Positions 1 through 9,023 of a DNA stretch of 64,000 nt are shown here, piece by piece. Origin of the DNA: Deltaproteobacteria bacterium (GTDB lineage Bacteria; Desulfobacterota; Syntrophobacteria; Syntrophobacterales; Syntrophobacteraceae); the NCBI GenBank assembly GCA_012517315.1, contig JAAYVE010000029.1:241165-305164 (forward strand), read 5' to 3'. Within the stretch, counting starts at the first letter, position 1, and each line of letters starts with the position of its first letter. The notes under the pieces were generated by a model that was not told the origin of the DNA, ran no database searches, and saw only the letters and a program-made list of their open reading frames with translations. The position numbers and the translations under genes are program-made.

Positions 1-786
1 CGGTTAGAGAATCACCTCGATGGTGAAGAACCCTTCCTGAGAGGATTCATCATTAATTCACGCTACCTGCTGGCCCCATTCGTTCAAAGACAGGACGGGG
101 CGGTAGATCATCTGGTTTTGAGGGAGACGGTGCACCTGCAAGAGTCGCCTGGCCGTGAGAGGGAGAACGGACGGGTTTCGGTGGAAGCCTTCCCCGCTGC
201 CCGCGCCGGAGAATCCGAACGCCTGTGGAAGTTTGAATCAGAAGGCATTGCCGGAAACATTTACGACGGCAACCTTTACAGCGTCCAGCAGGCTGCATGC
301 TGCGGTTCCTCGGAGCGCACCGTTCAGTACAGTCTCAGCAACGGGGAGAGACTGTTCTCTTCGACGATTCCCGTCGCCTTCATTGAGCATGCGGGTACGA
401 GGGTGAAAAGGTACATCGGCTTCGACGACGGGTATGGGAATCTTCAGCCACCCGAAGTGCCCTCCGATGGAAACGTCCTGGGGGTTCTCTATTACAGCAG
501 CGAGTTTGAGCTTCTCTACAGGGCGGTTCTGACCGGCAAGAGGAGTCGTGAATGCCGAGCTGCCGGCACCAGCATGAGTCTTGGCAATAGCCGGAGCGAC
601 CATCCCCAGGTCACTCTCTTCCGCTATGAAGCCACCCCGACCTTTGACGGCATCGAAATCATCGTCGAGATGGAATGCATGGCCGACGGCACCAAGGAGC
701 AATGTAGGATTCCCATTCTCGGGGACTCGCTGGACATCTCCAAAGCCACAACCAGCGCAGGAATTCACGTCTCCCTCCTGAAATAG
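1..786 (+). CDS. Hypothetical protein, 5' partial
   Basis: The reading frame is open from the first base of the window to a TAG at 784-786, so the start lies upstream and only the C-terminal 261 codons are seen. A TTG at 118 could serve as a start, but the frame upstream of it reads as ordinary protein (hydrophobic and charged residues mixed, no low-complexity stretch). I recognise no family. There is no membrane segment, and the visible part looks globular and soluble, with a vicinal Cys-Cys pair near the middle. Nothing in the neighbourhood indicates a role. Confidence 0.6.
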   Translation, partial: RLENHLDGEEPFLRGFIINSRYLLAPFVQRQDGAVDHLVLRETVHLQESPGRERENGRVSVEAFPAARAGESERLWKFESEGIAGNIYDGNLYSVQQAACCGSSERTVQYSLSNGERLFSSTIPVAFIEHAGTRVKRYIGFDDGYGNLQPPEVPSDGNVLGVLYYSSEFELLYRAVLTGKRSRECRAAGTSMSLGNSRSDHPQVTLFRYEATPTFDGIEIIVEMECMADGTKEQCRIPILGDSLDISKATTSAGIHVSLLK

Positions 787-1275
787 AACCAGCGCGATCC
801 TCCCCAGACTCCCAAATGGTCTGCCACAGGCGCCTTCCTGTTGTGCGACGAGGGAACTGCCATCCCGTGTGCCTTACCCTCCATTGGTTTTCCGCCTCCT
901 GAGCCTGAGGGGACGCTTGTCCGGTCATTAGGTGGAGTTGAAGAGGACTGGGCGTATCAAGACGTATCAATATGGCATAAAATTCTTTTTCAAATATTGT
1001 ATTGCCGGCTCTTTACATCTTCTCAGATATCAACTAGAATTAACTAATAGAAGTGGATTTAGCTACACTCAAACAAATAGCATTTTGTTAGTATAAATGA
1101 TGACTATTTCGCCTTGTTGCAAATAACTCAAGATTGATACGTTCATTTTTTTGATACCAGCACCATCAAATTCTTCAAGTTCACCTGTATCCACTCGTGG
1201 ACAACGGTTTTTGCGCAAGGCGTGCCCCTGAGGGCATGAAACCAAAAACCCTGGAATGCAGGATGGAGGTGTGTC
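787..1275. other. Intergenic region with an AT-rich island
   Basis: No convincing gene. The part from about 950 to 1190 is much richer in A and T than the rest of the window. A minus-strand reading frame across 1069-1392 overlaps the small zinc-ribbon gene and has no recognisable content. The island may contain promoter elements for the gene at 1276 or be the scar of lost accessory DNA. Confidence 0.5.
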
Positions 1276-1494
1276 ATGATGGAGGTGACTATAAAGAACA
1301 ACATTTGCGGGGGGAATCAGCCGTGCGCCATCTGTGGCGGCAGCGTGGACACATGCATGGGACCCGACCTGTTTGTGGAAGGAACCATGCAAGTGGTCTG
1401 CCGGGCTTGCGGGAAGGATTATGCTCCCAATTTGGTCGAACTGCTGGAGCTCTCGGAAAAGGCGGTGAGGTATTCAGAGCGTCGTGCAGCCTGA
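1276..1494 (+). CDS. Small zinc-ribbon-like protein
   Basis: A 72-residue protein with two cysteine pairs, CAIC near residue 16 and CRAC near residue 42. The second is followed by GKDYAPNL, an arrangement typical of a small zinc ribbon. The C-terminus is helical and charged. The start at 1276 has GGAGG about six bases upstream; a second ATG follows at once. It stands alone between an AT-rich gap and a convergent histidine kinase. A metal-binding or regulatory role is inference from the cysteine pattern alone. It is too short for a firm family call. Confidence 0.6.
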   Translation: MMEVTIKNNICGGNQPCAICGGSVDTCMGPDLFVEGTMQVVCRACGKDYAPNLVELLELSEKAVRYSERRAA

Positions 1495-1566
1495 CGGCGA
1501 GGGTTCGGGGGAATCTCGGCAGGCGTTGTGACCGATGCAGACCTCTCATGATCGCTTAGTGAATCA

Positions 1567-4500
1567 TCACATCCCCTTTGTTTTGGGTTCGGTTCCTGGG
1601 ACCAAGGGCTGGAGTGCCCCCGTCTGGGGGAGGAATATCTTCACCCTGGTGCCGCAGGATTCTTGACTCTCGATCTCAACGCTCCCCCCGTGTTCCTTGA
1701 CGATCTTTTGAACGATGGCCAAACCAAGCCCGGTTCCCCGGGCCCTCGTCGTGAAAAGGGGCTCCATCGCCCTTTTCAATGTCTCCTTCTCCATCCCGAT
1801 ACCGTTGTCCTCGACCAGAATGACCGCCATGGTCCCCGTCCAATCGGTTTGAACCGTGATTCGCGCTTCATAGGCGGGAGTGCTCTGTCCTGCGATGGAT
1901 TTTCGCATCTCTACCGCCTGATGTGCGTTCTGAATGAGATTGAGCATCACCCGACGCATCTTTTCCCGATCGAAGGAAATGAGGGGCATTTGACCCGATA
2001 GCTCCCACTTGGTCCGCACATTGTGAAAATCACAGATCTGCGGGAGGAGTTCCCGGAGCCAGGCGTTCATGTCTCCGCCGCTCATGTCCGCGTGACGCCC
2101 CCTGGTGAACTCCAGGAGATCCTCCACAATGGCGTCGCACCGGGTCACCTGCTCATCGATACGGTTGAGGTGCTTGCGCGTTTTTTCGTCCGCGTCTTTC
2201 ACCCTCTTCTGGAGATAGTAGGCGGAGGAGCGGATCACCCCCAGGGGATTGCGAAGCTCATGGCTCACGGTGGCCGTCAATTGGCCCAGAACGGCCAGTC
2301 TTTCCCGCTTGAGAAGTTCCGCCTGGGCTGTCTCCAGTTCCAAGGTCCGCTCCCGAACCAGTTCTTCCAATTGGTCGCGGTGCCTGGCGAGTTCTTCCTG
2401 CGCCGTTTTGAGTTCGGTGATGTCCGTGCCCACCCCAATGATGTAAAGAGGATTCCCCCTTTCGTCGCCGGCCAGCTGAGCCTCGTCGTGGAACCACAGG
2501 ACACGCTCATTCCTGGAGATAGTCCGGTACTCACACAGGAACGGTTGTCCGGTGCGCCGGGAAAGTTCCATTTGTGACATATAGAGAGAGCGGTCTTCCG
2601 GATGCACCCTTGAAAGCCAGAGGTTGGGATCCGCCAGATATTGTTCGGGGGAGAAGCCGACCAGTTCTTCGATCTGCGGACTGATGTATAGCGTGCTTCT
2701 CTTCTCGTCGAGGCCAACCATGTAGACGAATGCGTTGGGCATCTGTTCCACGAGGGTCCGAAACTTGACCTCAGAGGCTTTGAGGGCTTCCTCCGCCTTC
2801 TTGGTTTCGGTCACATCATACAAAAGGGAAAGAAGCACCCGACGGTTTTCCAGAACGATGATTTCACCCGACCAGAGGCCGACGATGATTTCACCCGTCT
2901 TTCTTCGGAAACGTATGGGGACATCCCTAAAAGATCCCTTCTCATGGAGCACCCGGATCATCCGATCCCTCGCCTCGGGATCTTCCCATATGCCCACTTC
3001 CTTCGAGGTCCTGCCGATCAGTTCCTCACGTTCGTATCCCAGCATTTGAAGCCAACGGTCGTTCACGTCGATGAAAACACCCGTTTCAATCTCAGAAATG
3101 ACGATGGGAGCCGGACTGGACTTGAATGCCTTGGAGAAACGCTCTTCGCTTTGTCGCAGCGCCTCCTCCGATTTCCTGCTCTCTGTAACGTCTATGAACG
3201 TCCCCACGATCCCGGCGACTTGCCCCTCTTCATCCCTGAACACGTCCTTGATGAAGACTGCATCCCGCTTGTTTCCGTTCTTGTCCATGACCGCAAAATC
3301 ATACTTTTGACGTTCCCCCGTTTGGATGATTTCCAAGTCCCTTTGGCGGTAAAACTTTGCGTACTCGTCGGGCCAGCATTCATCCAGGCGCCGCCCCTTG
3401 AGTTCTTCGGCCGCAATTCCCGTGACCTCCGTGAATGCTTTGTTACACCCCAGGTAGACCCCTTCGACATCCTTGAAGAATACAGGGGTAGGAACGGCGT
3501 TCAGGAGGGCTTCCGTGAATTCAAAGTTGCGCCTGACGCGTGCGTGGGCTTCCCTGATCGCTTCCTCCGCAACCTTGCGGTCCGTAATGTCCCGCCCGGC
3601 ACAGTAAAGGAGATTTTCGCGAGCATACGAATGCCATTCCACCCATCGGTAGTCCCCGTTTTTGCAGCGATAACGGTTTGTGAAATTGAGGACCTCCCCC
3701 TTGCCGTGAACGGCAATGAGGGCCTTTTCCGAAGTGGATACGTCTTCAGGATGCACCAGGTCCAAGAACCGCGTTTCTTCCATCTCCTCATCTGAATAGC
3801 CCAAGGTTTCCGTCCATTGGGGATTGAGCCGGAGAAAACGGCCTTCCCCGTCGGCAATGCAAAGGAGGTCAGGCGCCAGGGTGAAGAAACGATCCAGTTC
3901 TTCTGTTTTTATCCGGATCTCCTCCTCCCTCGCCTGGATTTTCAATGACATCTCGTTGAAACGTACAGCGATTTCAAGCAGCTCCGAGTAGCGCACGCTT
4001 TGAAAAGCGGTACCATAGTCTCCCTCGGCCAGGGCGTCCATGCTCCGCTGGAGAATCCGCAACGGCCTCCGCAGAAAGGCTCCAAGAAGGAACCCCGTGG
4101 AGCTGACGATCAAAACGAGGACAATGAGCAGAATGATCAGGTTGGAGCGAACCACCAAAGCGAGTTGATCCTTCATGGGCACCGTGGTGAAACCGATATC
4201 CACACGGCCAAGAACCCGATCGTCATAGACAACGTTTGTTGCTCTCCTCACCTGGAGGCAGTCTTGGGATTTGTCCCGGGTTTCAAAGAGAATCTCGTCA
4301 TCCTGGCCGGTGATGGACACCTCACAGATGTCCTCGTTTTCGATGAAGACGTTGCCGATGAGGCGGATCTGGCTCAGGTCCAGGTTCCACATGGGCAGGG
4401 CGAGAATTTCACTGACTCTCGTGATGTACTCGTCCGCCTTATTTTCCAAGTCCCTCTCCACGCGTCGTTTTTCCTGAACATAACCGGCGACGGCCAGCAC

Positions 4501-4617
4501 AGAAGTCCCGGCAAACACAAGGATTGCGAGACTCGTGGTGAGGTTCCTGGAAATGGACCTGCCCGCCGGCCTTGCACGGGGAGGCGATTTGGGGGCTTTA
4601 GCCAGTCTCTTCAACAC
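1567..4617 (-). CDS. Membrane PAS-domain sensor histidine kinase
   Basis: A 1016-residue sensor kinase. A first membrane helix (about residues 27-47) is followed by a roughly 110-residue periplasmic part, a second helix (about 157-180), a HAMP-like linker and four successive PAS/PAC units (about 245-750). A coiled coil leads to HisKA with the phospho-acceptor motif VSHELRNPLG, then a HATPase with N-box NLIQNAHQA, DNGIGM and GTGLGLAI. The start is GTG with AAGGAG seven bases upstream; that ribosome site overlaps the stop of the binding-protein gene, so the two are co-transcribed. No response regulator lies nearby and there is no receiver domain, so the output partner is elsewhere. The ligand is unknown; the linked binding protein may present it. 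Confidence 0.92.
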   Translation of the reverse strand: MLKRLAKAPKSPPRARPAGRSISRNLTTSLAILVFAGTSVLAVAGYVQEKRRVERDLENKADEYITRVSEILALPMWNLDLSQIRLIGNVFIENEDICEVSITGQDDEILFETRDKSQDCLQVRRATNVVYDDRVLGRVDIGFTTVPMKDQLALVVRSNLIILLIVLVLIVSSTGFLLGAFLRRPLRILQRSMDALAEGDYGTAFQSVRYSELLEIAVRFNEMSLKIQAREEEIRIKTEELDRFFTLAPDLLCIADGEGRFLRLNPQWTETLGYSDEEMEETRFLDLVHPEDVSTSEKALIAVHGKGEVLNFTNRYRCKNGDYRWVEWHSYARENLLYCAGRDITDRKVAEEAIREAHARVRRNFEFTEALLNAVPTPVFFKDVEGVYLGCNKAFTEVTGIAAEELKGRRLDECWPDEYAKFYRQRDLEIIQTGERQKYDFAVMDKNGNKRDAVFIKDVFRDEEGQVAGIVGTFIDVTESRKSEEALRQSEERFSKAFKSSPAPIVISEIETGVFIDVNDRWLQMLGYEREELIGRTSKEVGIWEDPEARDRMIRVLHEKGSFRDVPIRFRRKTGEIIVGLWSGEIIVLENRRVLLSLLYDVTETKKAEEALKASEVKFRTLVEQMPNAFVYMVGLDEKRSTLYISPQIEELVGFSPEQYLADPNLWLSRVHPEDRSLYMSQMELSRRTGQPFLCEYRTISRNERVLWFHDEAQLAGDERGNPLYIIGVGTDITELKTAQEELARHRDQLEELVRERTLELETAQAELLKRERLAVLGQLTATVSHELRNPLGVIRSSAYYLQKRVKDADEKTRKHLNRIDEQVTRCDAIVEDLLEFTRGRHADMSGGDMNAWLRELLPQICDFHNVRTKWELSGQMPLISFDREKMRRVMLNLIQNAHQAVEMRKSIAGQSTPAYEARITVQTDWTGTMAVILVEDNGIGMEKETLKRAMEPLFTTRARGTGLGLAIVQKIVKEHGGSVEIESQESCGTRVKIFLPQTGALQPLVPGTEPKTKGM

Positions 4618-4629
4618 TGCCGGACTCCT

Positions 4630-5409
4630 TCACTGGCTCTCGCTTTGCCCATTGCTCCGATATTGGGCAACGATCCGTTCAATGCTTCCATCCTCCCACA
4701 TTTCCTTTATCACCGTCTCAAGGCGTGGAACAATCCCGGCAAAAGGGGATCGTTTCCCGATGAGCATATGGAAATCGCTCGTTGCCACCACGCCCTGGGT
4801 GGGAACAACTTTGTCCTCCAACCCCAAATGCTTCAGGGCAGGTGCAGCCAGAATGCCGTCTTCGAGGAGGATGTCGCCCCTTTTTGCGGCAAGCATTCGA
4901 TACATTCCATCCACCATCGTCGCATTGAAAATACGAATTCCTGCATCTTCCAGGTGCGTTTTGGACCAACCGTTTCCGATGTAAGAAATCACGGTGACCC
5001 CATGGCTCTTGAGATCCCCGATGGACGACATGGCATCGAAGGACTGTCTCTGCGGATGTCCTTCATAGGTGTGAATTCGCCATTCCTTCACCCAGATGGG
5101 CCGCTGGGGCGTCACCGTGAACACCGATCTTTCAGGCGTAGGGATTGTGGTGAGCATGTCCGCCTCACCCTCCTCCACGAGCATCTGACATCGCTTCCAG
5201 GGAAAAATGGCAATGCTGAGCGGTATCCCCAGTCTCTTCGTAATCGCTTCCCTGACAATGTCCACAAGGAACCCCCTGTATTCCCCGTCATGACTCCGAT
5301 AGTTGGCAGGTGGGTAGTGAGTGAAAACATACTTCAACGTCTCCCTTTCCGCCGAACTTTGGGAAGTGAAGGCAAGGATGAAGATGAGACAAAAGGCGAC
5401 CTTGGACAT
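4630..5409 (-). CDS. Periplasmic solute-binding protein (SBP_bac_3-like)
   Basis: About 259 residues. It begins with a clean signal peptide (MSKVAFCLIFILAF, cut after SSAE). The body resembles family 3 extracellular solute-binding proteins: the ligand-pocket region reads GFLVDIVREA, followed by FPWKRCQMLVEEGEADM. The ATG at 5409 is chosen because the signal peptide starts there; a longer frame to 5517 adds residues unlike a leader. No ABC permease or ATPase is linked. The gene ends 12 bases before the histidine kinase, so it probably feeds ligand information to that sensor rather than to transport. This role is inference; the ligand is not evident. Confidence 0.85.
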   Translation of the reverse strand: MSKVAFCLIFILAFTSQSSAERETLKYVFTHYPPANYRSHDGEYRGFLVDIVREAITKRLGIPLSIAIFPWKRCQMLVEEGEADMLTTIPTPERSVFTVTPQRPIWVKEWRIHTYEGHPQRQSFDAMSSIGDLKSHGVTVISYIGNGWSKTHLEDAGIRIFNATMVDGMYRMLAAKRGDILLEDGILAAPALKHLGLEDKVVPTQGVVATSDFHMLIGKRSPFAGIVPRLETVIKEMWEDGSIERIVAQYRSNGQSESQ

Positions 5410-6120
5410 GCTTCCAATCCTCGGTGTGCCGGAGATAAAACATGGCAGACAATGATTAACGGGCCAAAAGGATGATGGGGAACCTGGTGATCCGGCCAAG
5501 GGGGTCTGATTCCCCAATTACGGTCCGTTGCCTGACAATGTGGATTTCTTTCATTACACGATCCCCATAGCAAAAGAAACACCAGGTGTTCTGGAAAAAG
5601 AGCTCACGGGCGTATTCGTGGAGGCTTGTCCGCCACCCTGTCTGCTATTTCAGACTCGATTCCGGATTTACGGAATCCGCTCTCTGCGCAGATGCCGGCA
5701 AGGGCCCCATTCCCCTCCAACCGGCAAGGAGGAAGAGGGGCCGAATCCAAAACCATTGAGGCGCCGCCTTTCTCCATCACCATCAGGCCACCCTCCTTTC
5801 TTGTCCCCACGGATGGATGGGAGCGGTCGGTCGCCCGTCACGCCGGAGGATTTCAGCCTTCCCCGGGAATGTGCGTCAAAAGATTTTTTGTCCATGAAGC
5901 AGACGTCTCATTGGGAACGCTTCGGTTCATTCAAGGAAAGATAGATCTTGATGATTTCACCGTTCAACCTTGTTGCCGGGTTATGATATACTGAATCAGC
6001 GGGATGTGGGTCACGTGGCGGGTTCCTATCCGGGGTGAGTTCTTTTGACAGAAACCCGCAACGGAATTATTTTTGCATAGAGGGAGGTCAAAACCTGTTA
6101 AAGCTCTTGGGAGGGTTCAG
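5410..6120. other. Intergenic region, no supported gene
   Basis: About 700 bases between the divergent binding protein and the small membrane protein. Several short frames exist on both strands but none has a ribosome site or protein-like composition. A weak sigma-70-like pair, TTCAAC at 5963-5968 and TATACT at 5987-5992 with an 18-base spacer, could drive the gene at 6121. Confidence 0.4.
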
Positions 6121-6294
6121 ATGGCTGCGGTGTGGTTTTGTCTCGGTCTTTTCCTCGGTACAATAGCGGGAGTCTTTGTGGTGGCGCTCTTTCAAATGAC
6201 CTCCAGGGAATTTCCTCACCCCGATCCGGATGGCATGACATTGGAGCCATTTCCTTCCGTCATGTCAAAAGTGGGTGACTTGGGGAGGGATTGA
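6121..6294 (+). CDS. Small single-pass membrane protein
   Basis: A 57-residue protein with one membrane helix near its N-terminus (about residues 4-24, WFCLGLFLGTIAG onward) and a short hydrophilic tail. The helix with glycines at regular spacing resembles the DUF3789-type small membrane proteins. The ATG at 6121 is preferred over one at 6073 because GGGAGGG lies about six bases upstream and the helix then begins at the N-terminus. No partner gene is linked and no function is known. Confidence 0.55.
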   Translation: MAAVWFCLGLFLGTIAGVFVVALFQMTSREFPHPDPDGMTLEPFPSVMSKVGDLGRD

Positions 6295-6318
6295 TCGAAG
6301 GGCAGATCGGACCATGGT

Positions 6319-6594
6319 TTACCGGTTTTTGAGGTCGTCCCAAGGCCCCGTGATCGCATTCTGAAAATGAAAGCCCAGTCCATCTGAGACGATCCATTTG
6401 TTTATGGGATTAAAGGGACCAGTGGACTGGGCGACGTCAACCGGCGTCCCAAAAGGTTCTCGGTGTTTTTTCGGGGCGTCGTCGTACAACGATTCGCCAC
6501 ACCCAACTCTTACCCGAACGCCTGGTGCTCTATCGGTGTTTTTCAACTCTTCTTCACCCATCTCCGCAAGGGCAATGCACCAATTTGACGCCAT
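6319..6594 (-). CDS. Hypothetical protein, doubtful
   Basis: A 91-codon frame with mixed, protein-like composition but a rather low third-position GC for this genome and no good ribosome site. It may be a gene fragment left by a deletion or a recently acquired small gene. I recognise no family. It lies just upstream of nothing on its own strand except the next unrecognised minus-strand ORF, so the two could share an origin. Confidence 0.3.
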   Translation of the reverse strand: MASNWCIALAEMGEEELKNTDRAPGVRVRVGCGESLYDDAPKKHREPFGTPVDVAQSTGPFNPINKWIVSDGLGFHFQNAITGPWDDLKNR

Positions 6595-6704
6595 AGCCGA
6601 AAGAGGATTCTCTCCATTAGCTCTTCGTCAATAATGTGACATCACTGCCATCTCTTCGCTGGAAGCGTTCCGATGTTTTTTAGCCCTCGAGGCAGAGAGT
6701 CATT

Positions 6705-7112
6705 CTATTGACTACCGGGACCGATTTTGAATCCGCACTCATTGATGCAACGGAATGATGGGAGACCATCTTCGTGAGGAAAGGGCGTACGGTCGATGAC
6801 CGGTTGCGGCAATGAAGACTCGTCATCGAATATCCTGAAAGCGAAGTGAAGCAGATTGAGCCGCTCCGAGTAGCGCTTTTCCAGCAGAAAGCAATAGAGC
6901 GCCCGTACAGCGGCCCCTATATCCCATCCCTGTGTGAATTTCTTTGCCAGGAAATGTTCCACGAAATCCGGAAGCGGATCCTCCAGAGCACGGACAAAAT
7001 CCTGACCATTCCATTGCAGGTCCAAGGGCTCGGGCTGGAACCCTTCGAACTCCTGCAAGAGACGATTCCATTCGATTGCCTCACCCACGACGCCTCCCTC
7101 AATAACGTGCAT
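6705..7112 (-). CDS. Hypothetical protein
   Basis: A 135-residue frame with good protein composition: amphipathic helices with aromatic residues and no low complexity. GGAG stands three bases before the ATG at 7112. It is divergent from gspA, with 88 bases between the starts. I recognise no domain. The tryptophan and acidic content suggests a small soluble protein. It could belong with the ORF at 6319-6594 as a small accessory insertion between the sensor operon and the gsp genes. Confidence 0.5.
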   Translation of the reverse strand: MHVIEGGVVGEAIEWNRLLQEFEGFQPEPLDLQWNGQDFVRALEDPLPDFVEHFLAKKFTQGWDIGAAVRALYCFLLEKRYSERLNLLHFAFRIFDDESSLPQPVIDRTPFPHEDGLPSFRCINECGFKIGPGSQ

Positions 7113-7200
7113 TGGCTCCAGTTGCCAGTTAGGTCTTGTAGCACATTCACCCGTTCAATATAATCCGCAAAACGTATGATTCCATCGCGTCGAGGTTGCA

Positions 7201-9021
7201 GTGTCCATGTATCGAGACTACTTCGGTTTCCGAGAGGCGCCTTTTTCCATTGCTCCCGACCCGCGCTACCTCTACATGAGTGAAAAGCATCGGGAAGCCC
7301 TGGCGCATCTGCTCTTCGGTGTAAGGAGTGAGGGAGGATTCGTGTTGTTGACCGGCGAGGTGGGTGCCGGCAAGACCACAGTCTGTCGATGCCTCCTGGA
7401 GCAATTGCCAGAAAACGTGGACGTTGCATTCATTTTCAACCCAAAGTTGACGGTTGAGGAACTCCTCTCGACTATCTGCGACGAGCTTGGAATCCCGTAT
7501 CCGGAAAAACAAAAAAGCGTGAAGTTGTTCGTGGACCGCTTGAACGGCCACCTTCTGGAAGCCCACGCCAGAGGCCGCAGTACCCTTCTCATCATCGATG
7601 AGGCTCAAAACCTTTCCCGGACCGTGCTCGAGCAGATTCGCCTGCTGACCAATCTGGAAACGAACCGGCAGAAACTCCTTGGGATCATTCTCCTGGGACA
7701 ACCGGAACTGCTGCAGACGCTCTCCGAACCCAAGCTGCGCCAGTTGTCTCAGCGCATCATCGCACGCTACCACCTGGGGCCACTTTCCAAGAGGGAGGTG
7801 GGCGATTACATAAACCATCGGCTCAGCGTGGCAGGGGCCAGGGAAGCGCTTTTTCCTCAAGCGGTCACGGCAAGGATTTACAGGTTAAGCGGAGGCATCC
7901 CGCGCCTAATCAACCTGCTTTGCGACAGGGCTCTCCTGGGAACTTACGCACAGGGAAAACGCACGGTGGACATGAAAACCTTGAAGAGGGCGGCACGGGA
8001 GGTTCTTGGCCATCTTCGCCCAGGCGTGTCCGTTCTCTCCCCCATGCACTGGTGGAAAGCCGCGGCCGTTTTTCCCCTGGTACTCATTTCCGGTTGGGTT
8101 GCCACACACTATTGGCAAACGGGGCGGCCGTCCGTGGAACATCTCTTTCGACCCTTTTCCGGAACGGCCCCCTCCGTCCATCGCAGACCTATTCCTATTT
8201 TCATGAAACCATCTCAAGGCATGGATCCCCAGGTGAACGGTTCCCCTACAGCCAGCTCGGCCGCCGGCACTGAAACGGAGTCTCCCCCTTCGCTTCGTCC
8301 CGGAGCCCTTGCCGAGGGTTCCAGCGGCTTTTCCGCTGAAAAAGCCGAAGGGGGCCTTCCCACTGGGAGCGAGGGTAGGGAAACGGCGCCGAACGGAATC
8401 GCTCTACTGGAGAAGTCTGCAGGTTCCAGGAGTGAGGAGATGGCTCTTCGCAAGCTTTTGAGCCTATGGGGATTGGAACCTGTTCAGGAGCAGGACTGGA
8501 GGACGTGCAGCGGTATCGATTCCTTCGGCCTCCGTTGTCTTTCCGACAGGGGGAACCTCCAGGAACTGCGGGTTCTTGATCTGCCGGCGGTGCTGAGGTT
8601 CCGGGATTCCCAGGGAAGAGACTTTTTTGGGACCTTGACATGGCTCGGGGAAAACGAGGGGACCATCCTTTGCGAGGACCGTTCCATATCCGTCTCCCTG
8701 AAGGAACTGACTGACAAATGGAATGGAGATTACACCCTTTTTTGGAAGCCACCCCCCGATTACCGGGGGAGCATGCGGGAGGGGGATGGGGGTGCCCTCG
8801 CCAGGTGGGTGGCGTTTCGTCTTGCACAGGTGCATGGGAGGAAGCCCCCATCGGGTGATGAAATCGTCTTTGATGGGACACTTGTACAGGGTGTGAAGGA
8901 TTTCCAATCGACGAGGGGCCTGAAATCGGACGGTGTCGTCGGACCCAAGACCCTCATTCGCCTCGCTGCGGAGACGGCGGGCGGCAGTCCTCTATCCTTG
9001 ACGGGCAGGGAGGTGCGCTGA
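7201..9021 (+). CDS. gspA: GspA/ExeA-type AAA ATPase with peptidoglycan-binding domain
   Basis: A 606-residue protein of the ExeA/GspA family, which works with GspB to move the type II secretion secretin through the peptidoglycan. The N-terminal cytoplasmic ATPase shows the family opening YRDYFGFREAPFSIAPDP, a Walker A GEVGAGKTT (about residue 52) and Walker B LLIIDEAQ (about 130). A membrane helix follows near residue 282-305, then a Pro/Ser-rich periplasmic linker, a poorly conserved globular part and a C-terminal PG_binding_1 repeat (FQSTRGLKSDGVVGPKTL). GTG at 7201 has GAGG at five bases; ATG at 7207 is the alternative. It is followed two bases later by gspB. Confidence 0.93.
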   Translation: MSMYRDYFGFREAPFSIAPDPRYLYMSEKHREALAHLLFGVRSEGGFVLLTGEVGAGKTTVCRCLLEQLPENVDVAFIFNPKLTVEELLSTICDELGIPYPEKQKSVKLFVDRLNGHLLEAHARGRSTLLIIDEAQNLSRTVLEQIRLLTNLETNRQKLLGIILLGQPELLQTLSEPKLRQLSQRIIARYHLGPLSKREVGDYINHRLSVAGAREALFPQAVTARIYRLSGGIPRLINLLCDRALLGTYAQGKRTVDMKTLKRAAREVLGHLRPGVSVLSPMHWWKAAAVFPLVLISGWVATHYWQTGRPSVEHLFRPFSGTAPSVHRRPIPIFMKPSQGMDPQVNGSPTASSAAGTETESPPSLRPGALAEGSSGFSAEKAEGGLPTGSEGRETAPNGIALLEKSAGSRSEEMALRKLLSLWGLEPVQEQDWRTCSGIDSFGLRCLSDRGNLQELRVLDLPAVLRFRDSQGRDFFGTLTWLGENEGTILCEDRSISVSLKELTDKWNGDYTLFWKPPPDYRGSMREGDGGALARWVAFRLAQVHGRKPPSGDEIVFDGTLVQGVKDFQSTRGLKSDGVVGPKTLIRLAAETAGGSPLSLTGREVR

Positions 9022-9023
9022 GC

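Noticed and set aside
4000..5475. 491-codon plus-strand frame opposite the sensor kinase operon
   Set aside because: Antisense shadow spanning two well-supported minus-strand genes.
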